The position numbers were made by a program, and so were the translations under genes. A stretch of DNA of 64,000 nt from positions 1 to 64,000 of the forward strand of contig CALKFF010000003.1 of assembly GCA_938084585.1 (NCBI GenBank), read 5' to 3'. This document shows, one piece after another, positions 56,835-64,000 of the stretch (the stretch's first letter is position 1; the number at the start of each line of letters is the position of its first letter). The notes below the pieces were generated by a model, which searched no databases, was not told the origin of the DNA, and worked only from the letters and a program-made list of their open reading frames with translations. Source of the DNA: an uncultured Flavobacteriales bacterium (GTDB lineage: Bacteria > Bacteroidota > Bacteroidia > Flavobacteriales_D > Sanyastnellaceae).

Positions 56835-57815
56835 TCACCACACTGGCGAGACTTGAACGTCGAACCGCACAGGTGTGGCAGGCCTGACCCCCGCCGCGGG
56901 CACCCCCTTCCTTTGGAAGGCGTGTTCCGACGTCGTCCAGACCGTCAACACCTCTGCATCGGGATGAGACAACAACGCCTGTTCCAAGGCCGGCACCACC
57001 TGGTCCGGGGTGCCTCGCACCCACTCCATCGTGGACTCCATGCCTTGCCCTCCCTCCAAGATGGCTTGCGCGTCAATCGTGAGGATGTCCAACCGCAACG
57101 CGCGTTCTGAAGGCGTAGACAAGTCACAATCGATGCACTCCACCCACACAGGAAGCTCTGCCAGCCGTGCGGCGTCCGGAGCCGCTTCCTCCAAAAAAGC
57201 CTTCAACCACACTTCTTCTTCGAACGTCCCTTGCTGGACTTCGGCCAACCAAGACGCATCAAGGACTGGGCGCCGCTGGGTGAAATGAACCTCCAACGCT
57301 GTGAAGGGCGGAACTTCACCTGGAACGCCGGACGCCCCAAAAGCCGTTGTGGACGTGGTCCAAAACTGACCCTGACCGTGCCAAGGGGTGGATTTGGCCA
57401 CCTCATGGAAACACAACGGCAGCGCATCTTTCTCCACCAAGAAGTCTTCTTCCCCCGACGTCAACGTATCCCCTTCCAGGTTCTGGGCGACCCACGTCCA
57501 CTGCACGCGGTCGCCAGCCACAGGCGGTGCGGGGAACAGCCCTGGCCCTCCCTCGTCCAGGCTCAGCCACATGCCGCCCGGCAATCCCTCAGCTTCAGGT
57601 GCATGCGCGTGCGCTGCAGAATCCACGTCATGTCGCTCCTGCTCAAAGCGTGCTGCGTTGAATGCCCGGAGCCGGTTGCGCGTGGATTGGGCTCGCTCCT
57701 CGGCGTTGGGCATGTTGGGGGGCACAGCACGCGGTGGTTCGCAAGAGAGGAGCAGCATCCCCGCCAGCAAGAGCCAACCCAGGCCAGCGTGTTGTGACCC
57801 GAGGTCAACCTTCAT
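56835..57815 (-). CDS. lipoprotein, FKBP-type PPIase-like (GldI-like)
   Basis: Lipobox GMLLLSCEPP; FKBP-like VAGDRVQWTWVAQNLEGDTLTSG...GVPGEVPPFTALEVHFT; C-terminal domain of unknown type. Confidence 0.5.
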   Translation of the reverse strand: MKVDLGSQHAGLGWLLLAGMLLLSCEPPRAVPPNMPNAEERAQSTRNRLRAFNAARFEQERHDVDSAAHAHAPEAEGLPGGMWLSLDEGGPGLFPAPPVAGDRVQWTWVAQNLEGDTLTSGEEDFLVEKDALPLCFHEVAKSTPWHGQGQFWTTSTTAFGASGVPGEVPPFTALEVHFTQRRPVLDASWLAEVQQGTFEEEVWLKAFLEEAAPDAARLAELPVWVECIDCDLSTPSERALRLDILTIDAQAILEGGQGMESTMEWVRGTPDQVVPALEQALLSHPDAEVLTVWTTSEHAFQRKGVPAAGVRPATPVRFDVQVSPVW

Positions 57816-58851
57816 TTTGGAGTTGCGAAGCGTACGTCGGGAGCAAACCGATCAACCGAGCCACGACGCTGTCAAGCGACTCCCCAGGGCAAGCCCCTCC
57901 TGCAGCATTGTGATGTCCGCCGCCGTTGAAATGGGTGGCCGCCACGTCTCTCACGCTGAACGTCCCAGTTGAACGAAGGCTCATTTTCACCCGGTCCACA
58001 TCCTCCTTCACAAACACGGCGAAGCGAATGCCTTCGATGCTCAGCGCACGGTTGACCAGGCCCTCCGTGTCGCCTTTTTGGGCGTTGAATCGCTCGAGTT
58101 CCTCCAAGCTCAGGCTCACAATGGCGCTGTTGTATTCCGGGAAGACTTGGAGCTTTTGGCCCAGCGCGTAGGACGTCAAGCGGATTTGGTCGAGGCGGCA
58201 CGCGTCGTAGATCAAGCTGTGAACCTTGCTGTGATCCATGCCTGTCCCCAACAAATGCGCGGCCATGGCGTGGGTTCGGGGGGTGACTGAAGGAAACCGG
58301 AAACTCCCCGTGTCCGTGATGAGTCCACAGTAGAGGCAAGAGGCCATGTCCGCGTGAATGTCGTCGGCCATGCCCCACGCCAACACCAGGCGGTAAATCA
58401 ACTCTGCCGTGCTGCCAGTCGACGGGTCAGACAACAGCAAATCCGCGAAATCTTCCGGTTGTTGGTGGTGGTCGATGACGACCACAAACGTGTCCGCCTG
58501 GGACGCCGCTGTCGCCACGGCAGACCCAAGCCCCCCTGCGCGAGAGGGCGCGTTGTAATCCAAGCAAAACACCACATCCGCCCCGAGCAGAGCTGTGTCG
58601 CATCCTTCCGGATCTGCGTCGTGGAAGCGCACGCCGTCTTGGCCAGGCAACCACGTCAAGAAATCAGGGTAGCCATCAGGCATGACCACTTGAGACGACA
58701 CGTTCAAGCACGAAAGAAGGTGTTGCAGCGCCAAGGAGGAGCCAATGGCGTCTCCGTCCGGCGAGCGATGCGCGGTGACGATCACCTGCTTGGCCCGTTG
58801 GACCCTTCCCTTCAGCTCCGACACCGATTCCTGCTTGAACACATCTTCCAT
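57805..58851 (-). CDS. nrnA: DHH/DHHA1 phosphoesterase (NrnA-like oligoribonuclease/pAp phosphatase)
   Basis: VIVTAHRSPDGDAIGSSLALQHLL...VVIDHHQQPEDFADLLLSDPSTGSTAELIYRLV...CGLITDTGSFRFPSVTPRTHAMAAHLL...HFNGGGHHNAAGG. Confidence 0.94.
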   Translation of the reverse strand: MEDVFKQESVSELKGRVQRAKQVIVTAHRSPDGDAIGSSLALQHLLSCLNVSSQVVMPDGYPDFLTWLPGQDGVRFHDADPEGCDTALLGADVVFCLDYNAPSRAGGLGSAVATAASQADTFVVVIDHHQQPEDFADLLLSDPSTGSTAELIYRLVLAWGMADDIHADMASCLYCGLITDTGSFRFPSVTPRTHAMAAHLLGTGMDHSKVHSLIYDACRLDQIRLTSYALGQKLQVFPEYNSAIVSLSLEELERFNAQKGDTEGLVNRALSIEGIRFAVFVKEDVDRVKMSLRSTGTFSVRDVAATHFNGGGHHNAAGGACPGESLDSVVARLIGLLPTYASQLQNEG

Positions 58852-58855
58852 GGTT

Positions 58856-58869
58856 GAAAGATACATTTG
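58856..58869. promoter_or_regulatory. overlapping divergent -7 boxes GAAAGATACATTTG (minus TATCTTTC, plus TACATTTG)
   Basis: Each box is 4 nt from its own ATG (58851 on -, 58874 on +). Confidence 0.5.
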
Positions 58870-58873
58870 CAAC

Positions 58874-59464
58874 ATGGGTGCGCAGGAGACCGGTTTTGTC
58901 AAACGATTCACAACGTCACGTCGGTGGATTGGGCTTTGCTGTGGGGTTTTGGCCTTGTTGGCTGCGGTCCCGGCCCACGACTTCCACTTTTCGCGGACCG
59001 ACGTGCATTGGAACCCGGAGACCTCCACCTGCCAAGCCACCGCGCGCGTGTTCACCGACGACCTTGAATTGGCCATCCGGCATCACGCTGGTCTGGGCGA
59101 AACCCACGCCATTTGGCTGGGTGATGACCAAGAGTGGCCAGGCGCCGACAGCGCCATCGCCGTTTGGCTCGGGCAACACTTCAACCTTCGGGTGGACGGC
59201 ACGCCCGTGGCGCTGACTTGGGTGGGCAAAGAAGTGGAGTTGGACGTGTCGTACCTCTACCTCGAATCCCAACCGCTCAACCTCACAGGTGTGGAACCGT
59301 GGCATGCCAAGAACACCATGCTCTTTGCGGAGTTCGACGACCAAGTGAACGAAGTGCACCTCCACGCGTTTGACTCTCTGGGAATGGGGCAAGAAAAGCG
59401 GGAAATGCTCAGCCGAGACATGCCCGCCTTCACGTGGAAACCCAACCTTGAACGCGATGGGTGA
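58874..59464 (+). CDS. DUF6702 family protein
   Basis: AHDFHFSRTDVHWNPETSTCQATARVFTDDLELAIRHHAG...VGKEVELDVSYLYLESQ. Confidence 0.8.
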   Translation: MGAQETGFVKRFTTSRRWIGLCCGVLALLAAVPAHDFHFSRTDVHWNPETSTCQATARVFTDDLELAIRHHAGLGETHAIWLGDDQEWPGADSAIAVWLGQHFNLRVDGTPVALTWVGKEVELDVSYLYLESQPLNLTGVEPWHAKNTMLFAEFDDQVNEVHLHAFDSLGMGQEKREMLSRDMPAFTWKPNLERDG

Positions 59465-60137
59465 ATTGACCACCAAATCCGACAAGGTTCGCTGGCTTGT
59501 CGAAGAACTCGAGCGGCTTTATCCGGAGACGCCTGTGCCATTGGATCACACCGACCCTTACACGTTGTTGGTGGCGGTGTTGTTGTCCGCGCAATGCACC
59601 GACGAGCGCGTGAACAAGGTGACGCCTGCGCTTTTTGAATTGGCCGACAACCCTGCAGACATGATGAAGCAGGAGGTGGCCGACATCAAGGCCATCATTC
59701 GGCCCTGCGGGTTGTCCCCGAGAAAGAGCGCGGCAATTTCAGAATTGAGCCGAATCTTGGTGGAGGAGCATGGCGGAGAAGTGCCGGCAGACTTTGAAGC
59801 GCTGGAGGCCCTCCCAGGGGTGGGCCACAAAACCGCTGGGGTGGTGATGAGTCAGGCGTTTGGCATTCCTGCTTTCCCCGTCGACACCCACATTCACCGC
59901 TTGATGCACCGATGGAACCTGTCCAACGGGAAATCGGTGGAGCAAACGGAGCGTGACGCCAAGCGCTTGTTCCCAAAGGAGAAGTGGAACAAACTTCACC
60001 TGCAGATCATCTTCTACGGTCGTGAGTGCAGCCCTGCCCGAGGATGGAATCTGGAGACCGACCACATCTCCGCGCGCATCGGGCGTCGAAGCCTTTGGAA
60101 AGGCATGACCCTTCCCGGCAGCACCCCAACTTCTTGA
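59457..60137 (+). CDS. nth: endonuclease III
   Basis: PYTLLVAVLLSAQCTDERVNKVTPALF...EALPGVGHKTAGVVMSQAFGIPAFPVDTHIHRLMHRWNL; the tail differs from the canonical CxxxxxxCxxCxxxxxC cluster (only CSPARGW seen). Confidence 0.95.
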   Translation: MGELTTKSDKVRWLVEELERLYPETPVPLDHTDPYTLLVAVLLSAQCTDERVNKVTPALFELADNPADMMKQEVADIKAIIRPCGLSPRKSAAISELSRILVEEHGGEVPADFEALEALPGVGHKTAGVVMSQAFGIPAFPVDTHIHRLMHRWNLSNGKSVEQTERDAKRLFPKEKWNKLHLQIIFYGRECSPARGWNLETDHISARIGRRSLWKGMTLPGSTPTS

Positions 60138-60140
60138 CAC

Positions 60141-60169
60141 AAAAAAGGACGCCATCAAGCGTCCTTTTT
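60141..60169. terminator. bidirectional Rho-independent terminator between convergent nth and fabI
   Basis: AAAAAGGACGC-catcaa-GCGTCCTTTTT, perfect 11-bp stem. Confidence 0.92.
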
Positions 60170-60188
60170 CAATGGAGGAGCAAGTGGC

Positions 60189-61013
60189 TCAACCTTCCTC
60201 AGGTCCGAACTTGGAGATGACTTCCATGGACACCCCTGTGTTGGAGAAACCGCCGTCGTGGAAGAGGTTCTGCATGGTCACGTAGCGGGTAAGGTCGCTG
60301 AACAAGGTGATGCAGTATTCCGCGCACGATTGGGCGTCCGCGTTGCCCAGGGGCGACATGGCCTCGCTGTAGCTGATGAACTCGTCAAAGCCCTTCACGC
60401 CGCTGCCCGCGGTCGTCACGGTGGGCGATTGGCTCACGGTGTTCACGCGGATTTTCTTGGCCACCCCGTAGTGGTATCCAAAGCTCCGGGTGATGCTCTC
60501 CAACAACGACTTCGCGTCCGCCATGTCTCCGTAATCTGGGAAGATGCGCTGCGCGGCGATGTAAGACAACGCCACGACGCTTCCCCACTCGTTGAGTGCG
60601 TCGAGCTTCTTGGCGGTGGCCAAGGTCTTGTGCAGGCTGATGGCGCTCACATCCAAGGTGGTTTGGAGGAACTTGTAGTTGATGTCGGTGTAGTGCTTGC
60701 CTTTGCGCACGTTGGGGCTCATGCCGATGCTGTGCAAGACGAAATCCACTTTGCCGCCGAAGTGCTCCATGGCCCCTTCAAACAACTTCTGCAAGTCTTC
60801 TTCACTTGTGGCGTCGGCGGGAATGACCGGAGCGTCGCCACACAACTTGGCAAGGTTGTGGATTTCCCCCATGCGCATGGCCACGGGGGCATTGGTCAAC
60901 ACAATTTCAGCGCCCTGTGCGTGGGCTTCCAGCGCCACTTTCCAGGCGATGGACATGTCGTTGAGGGCTCCAAAAACGATGCCCTTTTTTCCTTTCAAAA
61001 GATCGTGCGCCAT
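60189..61013 (-). CDS. fabI: enoyl-[acyl-carrier-protein] reductase
   Basis: LLKGKKGIVFGALNDMSIAWKVALEAHAQGAEIVLT...VDFVLHSIGMSPN...ALSYIAAQRIFPDYGDMADAKSLLESITRSFGYHYG. Confidence 0.95.
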   Translation of the reverse strand: MAHDLLKGKKGIVFGALNDMSIAWKVALEAHAQGAEIVLTNAPVAMRMGEIHNLAKLCGDAPVIPADATSEEDLQKLFEGAMEHFGGKVDFVLHSIGMSPNVRKGKHYTDINYKFLQTTLDVSAISLHKTLATAKKLDALNEWGSVVALSYIAAQRIFPDYGDMADAKSLLESITRSFGYHYGVAKKIRVNTVSQSPTVTTAGSGVKGFDEFISYSEAMSPLGNADAQSCAEYCITLFSDLTRYVTMQNLFHDGGFSNTGVSMEVISKFGPEEG

Positions 61014-61113
61014 GGCTCGAATGAGTTGGTTGGTTTGGGGGGCAAGCTACCCATCCCCTGCGACATGCCGTCGCCAACGACGCCCCCAGTTCTTCACAAC
61101 GCCACGTGGGCTG

Positions 61114-62616
61114 TCACTGCTGGAACACCCTCACGTAGTCGACCACCATGGTTTGCGGGAATTGGGTTGTGGCGTCTGGGTACCCAGGCCAGTTGCCACC
61201 CACTGCGATGTTCATGATGAAGAAGAACGACGCATTGAATGGATATGGCTGACCGTTCATCTGAGCGCTGTTGATGCTGAAGTACGGCTGGTCGTCCATA
61301 TACCACGTGATGTTGTTGGCTTCCCACACAATGGAAAACAAGTGGAACGCCTCGCTGAATTTGGCGCCGCCTGGCAATGAAATTTGCCCGCCGTTGTACT
61401 GGTGCACATTCCAGCTGCTGCCCCAGTGGGCCGTGCCGTGAACGGTGCCCGGTTGGTGACCGACCAATTCCATGACGTCGATTTCGCCACACTGCGGCCA
61501 ACCGCCCTCGGGGAAATTGGATCCAAGCATCCACAAAGCAGGCCAAACACCCTGTCCTTCAGGCATTTTGGCCCGGAAGTCAATCCGACCGTATTGGAAT
61601 TCCTGGAGGTCCACCGACTTCATTCGCGCAGAGGTGTACCCCCCGCCTTCCTGGCGGGCCGTGATGGTCAAATACCCATCGGCCACAGAGCTGTTGTTGG
61701 CTGAGCTGGTGTAGTTCTGCCACTCGTTGTTCCCCCACCCGCTGGCGCCCAAGTCGTAGGTCCAGTTGTTGGAATTGATGGTGCTTCCGTCAAACTCGTC
61801 CGACCAGACCAAGGTCATGCCAGGGTAGCTGTCCGCACCTTGGTACCCGTCGCCATCCACCACGCCCGTGTTTCCGTTCACCCGTGTGAACGTGTAGGTG
61901 AAGTATCCTCCTGTTTGCTGACAAGACGCGTTGTCGGTGTAGGTGTGGATGACCAAGGTTGTGGGGGTCAATTCCACGATGTCGTAGGTCGTGCCTCCGT
62001 CGTTGGTGCCCATGAAGGGGCAGCTGCAAGCTCCGCCGGTGGCGCCCAACGTGAAGGCGTCTTCCCCGGAGGTGCCCGCACCTGGGCTGAAGGTCAAGTC
62101 GGCGCCCCCGCACATGTACACTTGCTCGCTGTAATCGATGAATGCGTCGATGATGAGCCCGTTGTAATCCGACGTGAAGGAACCGTCCTCGTGGAAGGTG
62201 TACACGTCGTCGTATTGGGCGTTCTGCAATCCATTCACCGGGCTTGAGAACCACTCGTCGCTGTACGGGCTTGACCCCACCTTGACAGCGCCTGCAGCTG
62301 TGCTGAATTGCCAAGAACCGATGAGCAACTCCGGCAACAGTCCTTCTCCTCCACACACCCCAAAGCTGTCCTCGTACAAGCATTCTTCGGTTGGGTTGGC
62401 GGTGTAGTTGCACGCTTCGATGTCTGTGCACAGGTCGTCTCCGTCCCAGATGTAGTCTTGGTCGGTGTCGACCTCTCCGAACAAACCAAGAATCGCAAGG
62501 ATGTCGGTCACCCCAATGGCCCAATCTGGGTCCACGTCAGGTTGATAGCCACAATCTGTTTGGGCCCAAGGTTGAAGGCACCAGGACATGGCAAGGAGAA
62601 ATGAAATACGCTTCAT
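61114..62616 (-). CDS. secreted GH16 beta-glucanase (laminarinase-like) with N-terminal dockerin-like/CNY module
   Basis: LVWSDEFDGSTINSNNWTYDLGASGWGNNEWQNYTSS...WPALWMLGSNFPEGGWPQCGEIDVMELVGHQPGTVHGTAHW (ExDxxE nucleophile motif). Confidence 0.95.
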   Translation of the reverse strand: MKRISFLLAMSWCLQPWAQTDCGYQPDVDPDWAIGVTDILAILGLFGEVDTDQDYIWDGDDLCTDIEACNYTANPTEECLYEDSFGVCGGEGLLPELLIGSWQFSTAAGAVKVGSSPYSDEWFSSPVNGLQNAQYDDVYTFHEDGSFTSDYNGLIIDAFIDYSEQVYMCGGADLTFSPGAGTSGEDAFTLGATGGACSCPFMGTNDGGTTYDIVELTPTTLVIHTYTDNASCQQTGGYFTYTFTRVNGNTGVVDGDGYQGADSYPGMTLVWSDEFDGSTINSNNWTYDLGASGWGNNEWQNYTSSANNSSVADGYLTITARQEGGGYTSARMKSVDLQEFQYGRIDFRAKMPEGQGVWPALWMLGSNFPEGGWPQCGEIDVMELVGHQPGTVHGTAHWGSSWNVHQYNGGQISLPGGAKFSEAFHLFSIVWEANNITWYMDDQPYFSINSAQMNGQPYPFNASFFFIMNIAVGGNWPGYPDATTQFPQTMVVDYVRVFQQ

Positions 62617-62704
62617 GAGGTCAAGAATCAGAATATCGACGGTCCGTTGCCGTCTCCCTAAAGGTACAGCGCGTTGAAGCGCGCCTGACGTACCCAGGTC
62701 AAAT

Positions 62705-64000
62705 TCAGGCATGCCAGCCAGGAAAAATCTTCCCTGGGTTCAAGATGCCCTTGGGGTCAAGCGTCGCCTTGATGCCTTTCATCACATCCAAAGCCCGGTC
62801 GCTGCAGGCGACGTCCATGAATTCTTTTTGCACCAGACCGATGCCATGTTCGCCACTCAAGGTGCCACCCAACTCCACCACGCGGGTGAACAAGGCGCGG
62901 ATGGCCACCTTCATCATGGCTTCCCATTCGTCGTCGTCCATGCCGTCTTTCAAGATGTTGACATGAAGGTTGCCGTCCCCGGCGTGGCCGTAACAGATGG
63001 AGCGAAATCCGTGCTCCTTCCCAAGGGTTTTGACGGCCTCCAACAGGGCCGGAAGCTCCCCACGAGGCACCACGGTGTCTTCCTCCTTGTACACGCTCTC
63101 GGCCTTCACGGCTTCGCCCACGCGCCGACGCAAGAACCAAAGCTTCTCTTTTTCAGCAGCGCTCTCGGCAAACAAGACCTCTCCCGCGTGGTGCCGCTCC
63201 AGCACGGGCAGCATCCGTTCGCATTGAGGCATGAGGTCCTCTTGAGAGAACGCGTCCACCTCGATCAACAAGTGCGCTTCGTCGTCCGGCTGCAACTCCG
63301 GTTCGTGGACGCCGGTGAAGGTTTGGGCCAACAGCACGGCGTCGCGTTCCATGAACTCCAGGGCACTTGGCACCGCCCCAGCTTGAAACAAGTCTGCCAC
63401 GGCTCCGCATGCGTCCTGGGCCGACTTGAAGGGGACCAACATCAAGGCTTGGTGCGTGGGAAGCGGGAGCAACTTCAGCGTCGCACGGGTCACAATGCCC
63501 AAGGTTCCTTCGCTTCCCACCATGAGCTGGGTCAAATTGTAGCCTGTTGAATTCTTCAAGGTGTTGGCGCCCGTCTCAATGACGGTGCCGTCGGCCAGCA
63601 CGACTTCCAGGTTGAGGACCCAGTCCTTCGTGACGCCGTATTTCACCGCCCTCGGCCCGCCGCTGTTCTCGGCCAAATTGCCCCCAATCGTGCATGTCCC
63701 ACGGGAAGCCGGGTCGACGGCGTACATCAAACCCTCGGCGGCGGCGGCGTTGGACAACTCTTCGGTGATCACTCCCGGCTCCACCACCGCCTGGTGGTTC
63801 AGGGTGTCGATGGCCACAATCCGGTTCATGCGCCGCGTGCTCAGCAGAATCCCGCCTTGCACAGGCAGCGCGCCCCCACTCAACCCCGTGCGCGCGCCGG
63901 CGGCGGTCACAGGCACCTCGTGGGCATGCGCATAGGCCAAAATCTTAGACACTTCTGCCGTGCTTGTGGGCTCAACCACCGCGTCAGGCACGAACACCAA
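62705..64000 (-). CDS. FAD-linked oxidase, GlcD/D-lactate dehydrogenase-like (N-terminus beyond window end)
   Basis: VTAAGARTGLSGGALPVQGGILLSTRRMNRI...VDPASRGTCTIGGNLAENSGGPRAVKYGVTKDWVLNLEVVLADG...GHAGDGNLHVNIL...SGEHGIGLVQKEFM. Confidence 0.95.
   Translation of the reverse strand: MVFVPDAVVEPTSTAEVSKILAYAHAHEVPVTAAGARTGLSGGALPVQGGILLSTRRMNRIVAIDTLNHQAVVEPGVITEELSNAAAAEGLMYAVDPASRGTCTIGGNLAENSGGPRAVKYGVTKDWVLNLEVVLADGTVIETGANTLKNSTGYNLTQLMVGSEGTLGIVTRATLKLLPLPTHQALMLVPFKSAQDACGAVADLFQAGAVPSALEFMERDAVLLAQTFTGVHEPELQPDDEAHLLIEVDAFSQEDLMPQCERMLPVLERHHAGEVLFAESAAEKEKLWFLRRRVGEAVKAESVYKEEDTVVPRGELPALLEAVKTLGKEHGFRSICYGHAGDGNLHVNILKDGMDDDEWEAMMKVAIRALFTRVVELGGTLSGEHGIGLVQKEFMDVACSDRALDVMKGIKATLDPKGILNPGKIFPGWHA

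Noticed and set aside
59428-59446. parS-like TTCACGTGGAAA near nth
   Set aside because: Only about 10/16 positions match TGTTTCACGTGAAACA and the flanks are not palindromic; lies in coding sequence.

Overview
High-GC Bacteroidetes (Flavobacteriales/Cryomorphaceae-like) chromosomal segment, densely coded, with no prophage, IS element, CRISPR array, rRNA or tRNA that I could recognise. Left third: a maltodextrin/starch locus. A minus-strand operon (pfkA, gapA, BadF-type sugar kinase, beta-phosphoglucomutase, GH65 phosphorylase) diverges from a NrtR/AraR-like Nudix regulator, followed by GH13, SusC, SusD, two SusE-like proteins, a GH13 lipoprotein, a PQQ-type sugar dehydrogenase and a TonB receptor. 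Middle: a PorE-like OmpA protein, rho with a long Arg/Asn/Asp-rich insert, PorT, mtaB, lgt, msrB, a DEAD-box helicase and two tandem paralogous large T9SS type-B surface proteins. Right third: parA-parB-DUF5683-dapB-lepB-WbqC-gcvT-comB, a queuosine-tRNA mannosyltransferase-like (GTDC1/QTMAN) gene, an AT-rich gap upstream of dnaA (oriC candidate), nrnA, nth, fabI, a GH16 glucanase and a truncated FAD oxidase. Main non-obvious signals: (1) TAnnTTYG promoter boxes placed 4-5 nt before start codons at many genes, suggesting leaderless transcription; (2) a shared inverted repeat RGTGT-AYTTTYG-ACACC in front of the Nudix regulator and susC, a candidate operator; (3) a terminator whose T-tract doubles as the next gene's -7 box; (4) overlapping divergent -7 boxes in a 22-nt intergenic gap; (5) a 272-nt same-strand overlap that looks like a frameshift or lost stop. 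All calls come from reading the sequence and supplied ORFs; no searches were run.
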